Assembly (NCBI GenBank): GCA_030271035.1
Contig: JAMBUN010000011.1
Location: 1 to 64,000, forward strand
Direction: 5' to 3'
Source: Microascus cirrosus
Taxonomy: Eukaryota > Ascomycota > Sordariomycetes > Microascales > Microascaceae
DNA: 64,000 nt
The stretch's first letter is position 1. Every line of letters starts with the position of its first letter. The translations under genes were made by a program, and so were the position numbers. The notes beneath the pieces were generated by a model. The model did not search any database, had not been told where the DNA came from, and saw only the letters and a list, made by a program, of their open reading frames with translations. Shown here piece after piece: positions 57,291-64,000 of the stretch.

Positions 57291-58809
57291 GATCGGTGCG
57301 ATCCTGGGCCCAATGATCCCTTTTTTTTTTTAATACTAATACAGATAGTCAAGTTTGGGAGTGGGTTTAGATGGTTCCTGTAGCAGAGGTTGGTCTTCGA
57401 TGGTAGGATGGGAACACGTCCATATATGCACGTCTAGCCTCCCCCCACGGCTCCTTAAAGGAGGGCACCATGAGGAAGTCTTCAATATTCCAGATGATTA
57501 CGGACGACATCTCATCGGGCTGCAATGCAACTAAGACTTACGAGGACGCAATATAACCAACCTTTAGGCCTAGGATCCCACCACTCAAGGCGTATCCACC
57601 CAATATCCTTGTAAGTGTCCTGGCGCGGCCGATAATGACTCAGTTATGGCCAAGGAGCTGGACATTCACGGTTCCGTCATCTCTGTCTCCCTCCGCCCCG
57701 ACCCAAGCCATCCATTGTCCTCGATGTATTAGTGTAAGCCAGTTGTTGGGGCAAATTTAAGGTGGATGTTGCTCTGACAAGGGAGGACTTGGCAACCGGG
57801 TTTTCTACGAGAAGCGGCCAGTGTAATAACGGGATGGGTAAAGCAGCTCTTTAAGGCCCTCATATAACCTGTAGCCGGTCCGATATAACTTGCTCAATCC
57901 GGCCGCCATGAGGGGCACGGTGTTCAACGACTCGAAGCGGTGCGTTCCCGTTGACCTGATGGAGCGGTTTGCTATCGAGAATCCTTCTCATCCGGTACTT
58001 CTTGCGTTTATCGCTGCCGTGGGACCCAAATACTGCTCAAAGTTCTCCATAATTGGCTAGGTATTACCTAGTGTCCGATATTGGGAGCTCCAAACGGGGT
58101 ATCTCGCTCCTCCTCGGCGCTGCGAGGTTATAAACGCTTCTGGGGTATTTTCCGTAGCACGTGAGTGTTGTCGACTGAACTGGTCACGCCCGTGTGGCTT
58201 AGAGGAGGGAGGCAATTTAACCATATTGCGGATAGATTGGGAACGGGGTCAGTGGAGTGTCGTCATTTGAGTATTGGGAATGTGGCGGATCAGAAAGCTC
58301 TCTGCATACTTAATCCAAGATTCTCCAGACCCAACGGCTTCGAGGCATGGCATGTTTTTCCCCCCAGACTTCATGATGGAGCATGCGAGGGGAGAAAAGG
58401 GTTCTTTCTCCAAAGACCCAGTAAGTCTAGTTCAATGTATTCCTCATGGTAAATTCCAGGTTCGTCTCAAGTATGCTATCCCTGATATACCCCCATTTTC
58501 CTGGAGGTGATAGTGTTGGGCCATGTGAGGCGTCGGGAAAAGTAACGTCTGAGACATGAGGGTAGAAAGATGTAACATTGGGGAGGGCGAATCGAGGGGA
58601 ATCGGAGATGAACAGTACATTCCAGAGAAGGAACCAAGCACGTAGGCACGAGCGACCATGTTTAATGAGTGTTTGTTACAGACATTAGACACTAGGAAAG
58701 CCATGTTCGAGTTACAGAGGAAAAATAGTTCTGAGACGCCCCCGATATTCTCCCCTTCAAGATCCACATATCGCGTCCCGCTCTCTATTCCCAAGAAAAA
58801 AGAACTCCA
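57291..58809. other. Intergenic region, AA9 promoter
   Basis: No gene supported. It begins with an 11-nt T run (57321-57331) just upstream of the AA9 ATG on the opposite strand. A 50-codon open frame at 57908-58060 (MRGTVFNDSKRCVPVD...) is protein-like in composition but unrecognised. Confidence 0.4.
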
Positions 58810-59958
58810 TTACATCAGGGCCACGACCACAGACATGACAGCCAGAAGGCCCGCTCCAGCCACCTGGAGCCTGGACCCGCCGGCAGTGACATGGTCTCCT
58901 TGTGCTCCACCGCACTCAGTCCCGTTGCAGGGGACGCCGCTGTGCTCGGGAGGACTAACAGGGTCAACAGGGTCGACAGGGCCGACGGGATCCGCGTCCT
59001 CGTTCTCGCTGCCGCACTCAGGTCCGTCACAGGGCGCATCGTCTTCTCCCTCGTCGTAGTCGGGACCGCTGGGGTCGGCTTCATCGTCACCCTCCTCACA
59101 CTCGTCCTCATCGTAAGCACCATCATCCTCAGGGGGGCTAGGAAGCCCGGAGGGATCGGCAGAATCAGTAGCATCAGGAGGTGCAGGAGGGCCGGAGGGA
59201 TCAGAAGCATCAGGTGGTCCAGGAGGGCCAGAAGGAAGAGGGCGCCCAGGACCAGGGGGGTGGGGCTTTCCGCAGTGAGGATGAGGACGGCCGCTGGGAG
59301 GACCGGGAGGACCAGGAGGCCCAGGGAACGGGGGATCGACGGGATCTGCCTCGTCGTCACCGGCATCGCAATCAGGCCTAGGACCTGGCTTGTAATCACC
59401 CTCGTTATCTTCGGCATCGTCTGAGGGGCACGGCTGCTTGGGACCTGGCCGGACGGGGTCCGCCTCGTCGTCGTTGTCGTCTGAAGGGTCGGGCCTTCCA
59501 GGCGGACCAGGGGGCCCAGGCCTGGGGCCTGGCCTGACGGGATCTGCCTCCTCGTCGTCGTCTGAAGGGTCGGGCCTTCCAGATGGACCGGGCCTGGGGC
59601 CCGGCCTGACGGGGTCTGCCTCGTCCTCGTCACCGTCGTCTGAAGGGTCGGGCCTTCCGGGTGGACCGGGCCTGGGGCCCGGCTTGTAATCTCCCTTATC
59701 TTTGCCAGGCGGGTGAGGCCTGACGGGGTCAGCCGTCGGGATGACAATCTCCGTAGTGGTCGTAGAGCACGGGGTGGCAGGAGGGTGCGGGACAGGGTCC
59801 GCTGCGTCGGGGCCAGGAGGGCCGGGCGGCCCGGGGGGGCCAGGCCTTTCTGGGAGCTCCCCAGGAGGACCTTCCCCATATTTCCCTCCAGGCGGGCCCT
59901 GAGACGCAGCCATGGCGAGGAGGGGGAGGGCGAGCACGGAGAACTTAATGAGCGACAT
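58810..59958 (-). CDS. Secreted collagen-like Gly/Pro/Asp-rich protein, probably GPI-anchored
   Basis: Single-exon 382-aa protein. I chose the ATG at 59958 because it gives a signal peptide (MSLIKFSVLALPLLAMAAS); the frame is open upstream without a better start. The mature protein is almost all low-complexity: GPPGPPGPPGP runs, and tandem units of the form ADPVRPGPRPGPPGRPDPSD with acidic Asp/Glu spacers, repeated about four times at residues 80-185. Later blocks are GPPGPPGPPSGRPHPHCGKP, DASDPSGPPAPPDATDSADP and acidic EGDDEADPSGPDYDEGEDD. Eight or more cysteines occur in the C-terminal half (CDGPECGSE, CNGTECGG). The C-terminus, GGSRLQVAGAGLLAVMSVVV then ALM, looks like a GPI attachment and anchor signal. 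It is likely a cell-wall or surface protein. I do not recognise a named family; short Gly-Pro-Pro runs resemble collagen, but no long triple-helix domain is present. Confidence 0.75.
   Translation of the reverse strand: MSLIKFSVLALPLLAMAASQGPPGGKYGEGPPGELPERPGPPGPPGPPGPDAADPVPHPPATPCSTTTTEIVIPTADPVRPHPPGKDKGDYKPGPRPGPPGRPDPSDDGDEDEADPVRPGPRPGPSGRPDPSDDDEEADPVRPGPRPGPPGPPGRPDPSDDNDDEADPVRPGPKQPCPSDDAEDNEGDYKPGPRPDCDAGDDEADPVDPPFPGPPGPPGPPSGRPHPHCGKPHPPGPGRPLPSGPPGPPDASDPSGPPAPPDATDSADPSGLPSPPEDDGAYDEDECEEGDDEADPSGPDYDEGEDDAPCDGPECGSENEDADPVGPVDPVDPVSPPEHSGVPCNGTECGGAQGDHVTAGGSRLQVAGAGLLAVMSVVVALM
59415..59705 (-). repeat. Tandem repeat encoding acidic Pro/Gly-rich units
   Basis: Units of roughly 66-81 bp repeat, each containing GACGACAACGACG-like acidic codons then GGCCCGGACCCGGC-like Pro/Gly codons. 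On the plus strand they appear as TCTGAAGGGTCGGGCCTTCC (three exact copies) separated by GGGCCTGGGGCC-type segments. High nucleotide identity between units suggests recent expansion or slippage. Confidence 0.75.
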
Positions 59959-61440
59959 AATGAATATCTGAGGGAAAGTTGTGGAAGCACACAAACGAGT
60001 GGAGTGAGGTTCGGAACTTGGGGAGACGACGGGCTTGCTGTTGGAGATAGAAAGAAGGACGCAAGAGGTGATGATGGAACTCTTCTTATATGCTTGAGAG
60101 CACACTGATCCTGGACCCTGTCGTGGACCTGACTCGTATGTTTAATAATATTTACGGTCTTGGTGAGATCTCGAACACGTCTTATTTACGTTCCAGCCTT
60201 CGTGAGATAGCCCCCGGCGGTACGCACACGAGAGACATGGCAGCGGAGAGATACTTCGCCTCAAGAAGGGCTAGGGGTCTTGTTCGAGCATCCATCACCA
60301 AGGAGCTGAGTGAACGCGTGCTCGCTCTGTCTTACAGGCGCGTCGAGGTTGGAACCTGGCAGAAAAAAGCAGGTGGACTCGACAGGCAGCACAACTGTCC
60401 GCGGACATACTTTGTAATTGCCCCGTCTTGGATAACTGAAACCGAACTTTACCGTTCTCATCGTGAGGGGACTGTAAGTTAACGCGAAAGAAGTGGAAAT
60501 AGAAGCTGGGGCTAAAACGGGTCTGGTTAGAGGCTGAGCTGGCGGGCTTGATGTCTAGTCTTAATGACACCTGGATCCAGGAAAGGCCCTTTTACAAGGC
60601 TCTTAGGCATACTCACTAGAGCAGAGATGCAAAACGCCAAGTGCGAAGCTAGATTGGAAGCCTGGGGAGATAGCTAGATGGTGATGAGACTCGTAGCCGC
60701 TTGCTCCGCGGGGTGGTTTATCTTAGGAGACTCCCGGAACTCCGTATATATGGATCGGTTGTGCCCCGGCGTAAGGGTCAGTCCGTTCAGGAAGAAACTG
60801 CTATTTGCGTTTCCCAAAGGTATCTCCCGTAATTCAGGGCCCTGCGTCTCACCTCGAAACGGCAAAGACTCAGAATAATAAGGGATGAAGGCGGGCATTG
60901 GCTTGAAATAATGCCAATGTGAGTAGGGAAAAAGAAAAGTGACGGAAAAAAGATCGCTCAGCCAAATGATATGTCGCAGAATGCAGCTTTCCCCGTCCAT
61001 CTTACGCTCTAAATAAGTCCCCAGACCCATACCCATCACCGGTGTGGGTTGAGGACCGGCTCATTTCGAAGGGAATATTTTAGGGGAAAGAGGGACGTGT
61101 AAGCCAGCTTCTCGCAGTCTCTGTTGTGGAAGCCAACCTGGATGGGCGTGGTTCAGCACCCAGGAGCCATTGTTAACACAGGATACTTATATTTACATAA
61201 AAAAATGCAGGTGTTGAATGTACCTCATATTACCAGCTTCACTACCCTGCCACATCCAGGAGCTCGGCTTGGAGGTACGTACTGCACGTGATCCGAAGAA
61301 TCAGCAACCGCAAAAAAAAAAGAGCTTCAGAGGACTGCTTGAACGACATCAACGTCACCAGCAAAAAAAGTCACGATCCATCGATACCGACGAACCACGA
61401 AAGCCACATATAGTCACCACCGAAAACAAACACCGCTAAC
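59959..61440. other. Divergent intergenic region before TIM10
   Basis: No gene supported. Contains the promoters of the collagen-like gene and, at its right end, of TIM10. Several A runs (about 61199, 61311, 61362) precede the TIM10 ATG and may lie in its leader. Confidence 0.45.
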
Positions 61441-61828
61441 ATGTCTTTCTTCGGAATGGGTCGTCCCCAGCCCTCCTCGGAGGAGAAGATCGGGATGATG
61501 GAGAACGAGATCATTGCCATGTCCGACCTGCACAACCGGTTCGTCCTCGTGTCTACCCCTTCTTCCCTTCTCTTCTCTGGAAACCCGAAGGAATAGGGAT
61601 GGATAGGCCGGGAATTACTAACAAACCTGTGACAGCCTTTCCAAGATTTGCTCGCGGAAATGCATCCCCACCGACTACCGCGAGGGCGAGGTCAACAAGG
61701 GGGAGTCCGTTTGCCTCGACCGCTGTACGGCCAAGTTCTTCGAGGCGTACATGAAGACGAACGAGCTTATGCAGACGTACGGGCAGCAGATGCAGGCGAA
61801 CGGCGGGCAGATCGGGGGCCTGAAATAA
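61441..61828 (+). CDS. TIM10: Mitochondrial intermembrane-space chaperone TIM10
   Basis: Predicted 96-aa protein from exons 61441-61538 and 61636-61828, with a 97-nt intron. The donor is GTTCGT, again an unusual variant, yet it is the only nearby one that joins DLHNR to LSKICSRKCIPTDYREGEVN in frame. The protein has the twin CX3C motif of small TIMs (CSRKC and CLDRC) separated by 15 residues, flanked by two amphipathic helices, EEKIGMMENEIIAMSDLHNR and AKFFEAYMKTNELMQTYGQQ. Length and the MSFFGMGRPQPSSEEK start fit fungal Tim10 rather than Tim9, Tim8 or Tim13. Tim10 forms a hexamer with Tim9 that escorts carrier and beta-barrel precursors across the intermembrane space after Mia40-driven oxidation. 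Confidence 0.94.
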
Positions 61829-62234
61829 GGGACCCTACTTCTCCTTGTACCTTGGTTGACCTCCTTGTTTGATCTCTCCATGCGGGGTGGCGGGTGAGGG
61901 AAGCGGAAATGAGGGAGTTGTACATGTATGCTGGGGTGTGTTTTTGGTTGAGAAACCTGGGTTGTAATAGGCGGAAGGGATGACTGGCGGCATGCCCCCG
62001 ATATGCACACAACAGAGCAGATAGAAAGGGAAGAAACACCCCTTTTAAATTCTTGTACGATAGGCAATGCACATATAGAAGGAACCGGGTTACGGATTTT
62101 CCATGTTATTAGAGGTCCATCCAATGCTCCATGTGCTATCCCGATGCATTATATACTAATGTAGATACTCCTCGCTCCATGCCCGTCTCTCCTATGCTGT
62201 TCCCATCCCAAGAATGCAACGCCCAAAATGCCAC
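61829..62234. other. Convergent 3' region of TIM10 and STB6-like gene
   Basis: About 400 bp between two converging stop codons; no gene seen. Confidence 0.5.
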
Positions 62235-64000
62235 TCACTCCATTTCCTTCCTCGGCTCACGTCTCGTTATATTAGGCCCCGTCCCAATCCCCGTCAATGT
62301 TCTCACGAACCAATGCACCCAACTCTCGGTCTCCAGCTGTACCCTCAGTTCTTCCGCCCGCCCCTCCACTTCCTCCACCTGCCTCTCATACGCCAGTACC
62401 CCGTCCTCCACGTCCTCGACCTTAGAGACCAGCGCCCCGATCTCGTATTCCAGCCGCGCCAGTAGCATCTCCACATCCCTCACCGCCTCGCCCAGCGATG
62501 ACCGCTCTTCTGCCACTAGCTCTGCCGACGCGGTTCTCACCCCTGCCTGCGCGTCCGCCAGCTGCGCGGCGAGGTGTCGCAGCTCCTCCGCCTCCCTCCC
62601 GAAGTGCACCTCCAGTGCCGAGACAGCCTTGAGATTCTGTGCCGTCCAGGGCCCGATGTCCCGCCGGATCGAGAAGATCTTCTGGTTAAGGTCCTGGACT
62701 AGCTCCTCGAGGTAGCGGGCGGGGATGGGACTCGCCGCGGGATCGAGTACAGTTTCAAGGTCGAGAGAGTCGGCGATCTCCTCCCAGCGGAGGACCGCTT
62801 CCTCTGCGTCTCCGAACGAGAGGCGGCGTGGCCAGCGGCTATTATCTCGGGATGGCCTCACCGAGACGCGATCTAGCTCAAGCGTGTACCGGCGGTGAGG
62901 GGTGCAGAGCGGCTGATCGCCGCTCTGGTCGGCCACTGAGTTTGGCTCTGGTAGACTACCGCCTTCGCCCGATGGAGGGGATGACGTGTCACGCTTTAGA
63001 TCTTGCCGCACCCTGTCTGCAATACTGCCGAGAGAGGCTTCCGGGGGGGCACCGTTCATGCCCCGGCCTCGAGAGGATTGGGGAGACGAAGGAGGTGACG
63101 GGCCTGGCTGGTACGCATCAACAGTTGGCTCGTACCGGACAGCGCCATTCTCACCCTCCTTTTTGAAGGCGTCAACGTACTCCTCCGGCTTATTCTTCCA
63201 CGTAAACGCCCTCGGAGGTCCCGGCAGACTCTCCGTTGGCGACATTGGCGTCATGCCCGGGCTCAACATCCCACTGAAGTCGTTACTGGCGATACTCGGC
63301 CTGGTGCTGTGCGTCTTACGAGAACCGCCCACCGCGTCCTTGATCCGACCGAGTCCGCTTCGCGCATCGCTCACCTTACCTGCCACGCTCTTGAACATGG
63401 CTTTCCTAATGGGATCTCGTTCTCCGGCGCCATCGGTCGACTGGATGGTGGAAAGCGGGGGAGGGGGCTGCGGGTAGCCGACCGCAGGGCTGTCTTCTTT
63501 CCTGGAGCGGTCTTGGTCCTCATCTGTGGGTAGGGGCTGTGCATTTGTGCGCCACGAGCTTGTCGTTTCCTGCCGCGCCAACATCCCTGTCATGTCGTCT
63601 GTTTTTGTGTACTCATCCATTCCTACGCTCCGCCGCGGCTTTCCGTGCCAGAGCCATTTCGCACGCTCACCGGAGACGATGGATATGAACTTGTCAATGT
63701 CAGTGGTCTCAGTCTCACCAATCCCACCCTTGTCGCGCCCGGAGACCATCCCCATGACTATCTCGCCTCTCTTGCCGCCAATCTCAGCCATCGTCGACTT
63801 CACAGCCTTGGGTACGCCCCATCCTTCTCCCGCAGCTGCCCTGGCAGTGAGGGTCTGAAGTTTCAGGAGGGTCTGGCGATCAAGCCGCCCCGTCCTCTCG
63901 AACTTCTGGTACTTTTGGAAATACGAGATAGCCCGGCGCATACCATCCATATCAAAAATATCCTTGGGCACATTGGCACCGTAGGAATGGAGTCTCCCCC
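62235..64000 (-). CDS. Large STB6-like protein, 5' end outside the window
   Basis: An open frame of at least 587 codons runs off the right edge, so the N-terminus is missing; the first visible residues read RLHSYGANVPKDIFDMD. The N-terminal visible domain continues GMRRAISYFQKYQKFERTGR and LDRQTLLKLQTLTA, which I associate with the STB6/STB2 N-terminal domain of fungal Sin3-binding proteins. A long disordered middle (Pro/Ser-rich, with SPGMTPMSPTESLPGPPRAF) follows. Then comes RRYTLELDRVSVRPSRDNSR and a C-terminal coiled coil, for example LRHLAAQLADAQAGVRTASA and VEDVEDGVLAYERQVEEVEG. It ends ETESWVHWFVRTLTGIGTGP plus a basic tail. No splice sites are needed inside the visible part. Yeast Stb2/Stb6 have no settled function beyond reported Sin3 interaction; the assignment is moderate. 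Confidence 0.6.
   Translation of the reverse strand, partial: GRLHSYGANVPKDIFDMDGMRRAISYFQKYQKFERTGRLDRQTLLKLQTLTARAAAGEGWGVPKAVKSTMAEIGGKRGEIVMGMVSGRDKGGIGETETTDIDKFISIVSGERAKWLWHGKPRRSVGMDEYTKTDDMTGMLARQETTSSWRTNAQPLPTDEDQDRSRKEDSPAVGYPQPPPPLSTIQSTDGAGERDPIRKAMFKSVAGKVSDARSGLGRIKDAVGGSRKTHSTRPSIASNDFSGMLSPGMTPMSPTESLPGPPRAFTWKNKPEEYVDAFKKEGENGAVRYEPTVDAYQPGPSPPSSPQSSRGRGMNGAPPEASLGSIADRVRQDLKRDTSSPPSGEGGSLPEPNSVADQSGDQPLCTPHRRYTLELDRVSVRPSRDNSRWPRRLSFGDAEEAVLRWEEIADSLDLETVLDPAASPIPARYLEELVQDLNQKIFSIRRDIGPWTAQNLKAVSALEVHFGREAEELRHLAAQLADAQAGVRTASAELVAEERSSLGEAVRDVEMLLARLEYEIGALVSKVEDVEDGVLAYERQVEEVEGRAEELRVQLETESWVHWFVRTLTGIGTGPNITRREPRKEME

Noticed and set aside
57908..58060. 50-codon frame MRGTVFNDSKRCVPVD...
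   Set aside because: Too short, unrecognised and without splice partners; kept only as a note in the intergenic entry.
59438..59689. Plus-strand frame rich in SSEGSGLPGGPGLGPG repeats
   Set aside because: It is the antisense shadow of the tandem repeats of the collagen-like gene, which has the signal peptide and GPI-type end on the minus strand.
1..64000. CRISPR arrays, bacterial operons, insertion sequences, LTR elements
   Set aside because: No regularly spaced direct repeats, no transposase or reverse transcriptase blocks and no long terminal repeats were seen; gene structure is fungal.

Overview
The window is nuclear DNA of a filamentous ascomycete (Pezizomycotina). Nearly all recognised genes carry short introns of about 50-120 bp with GT...AG ends and CTAAC/CTGAC-like branch points. 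The gene set is eukaryotic: cytosolic ribosomal protein S2, a TIM chaperone, APC11, a syntaxin, a Cln-type cyclin, and a peptide:N-glycanase with a substituted catalytic cysteine as reported for Neurospora PNG1. An AA9 lytic polysaccharide monooxygenase, an MFS sugar transporter and a DUF1593 (cellulose-binding Sde182-type) protein suggest a plant-biomass-degrading Sordariomycete; a Sordariales placement is inference only.

Layout. The first 12 kb is sparse: SYM1/Mpv17 (-), a wrecked aminoglycoside-phosphotransferase-like pseudogene (+), the DUF1593 protein (-), a four-exon MFS sugar transporter (+) and a Cln-type G1/S cyclin (-). From about 12.0 to 25.8 kb there is a gene-free block of normal base composition, with only small structural signals. 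At 25.8-29.3 kb lie a retropepsin-like protein with DLG in place of DTG and a decayed C-terminal tail, and an unrecognised two-exon gene. The right half is conserved housekeeping: RPS2 (-), TUM1 (-), APC11 (+), an unknown 244-aa protein (+), plasma-membrane syntaxin SSO (-), MEMO1-like MHO1 (-), a small Cys-rich protein (-), PNG1-like (-), UTP4 (-), nicotinate phosphoribosyltransferase (+), AA9 LPMO (-), a collagen-like wall protein (-), TIM10 (+) and the 3' part of a large STB6-like gene (-) that leaves the window.

These are independent eukaryotic genes, not operons. TUM1/APC11 and UTP4/NPT1 share divergent promoters of about 0.5 and 0.9 kb. Themes are mitochondria (SYM1, TUM1, TIM10), ribosome production (RPS2, UTP4), cell cycle (cyclin, APC11), secretion (SSO) and biomass use (AA9, MFS, DUF1593).

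The main items for a second look are: a syntaxin with a 6-nt first coding exon, a 5-nt micro-exon, a 71-residue tail after its membrane anchor, and two stop-free 3n introns around that anchor; the PNG1-like protein with Cys changed to Val; the DLG retropepsin-like locus; the APH-like pseudogene; and the 13.8 kb gene-free block. All gene models were built by reading splice signals and reading frames by eye; no transcript data or database search was available.
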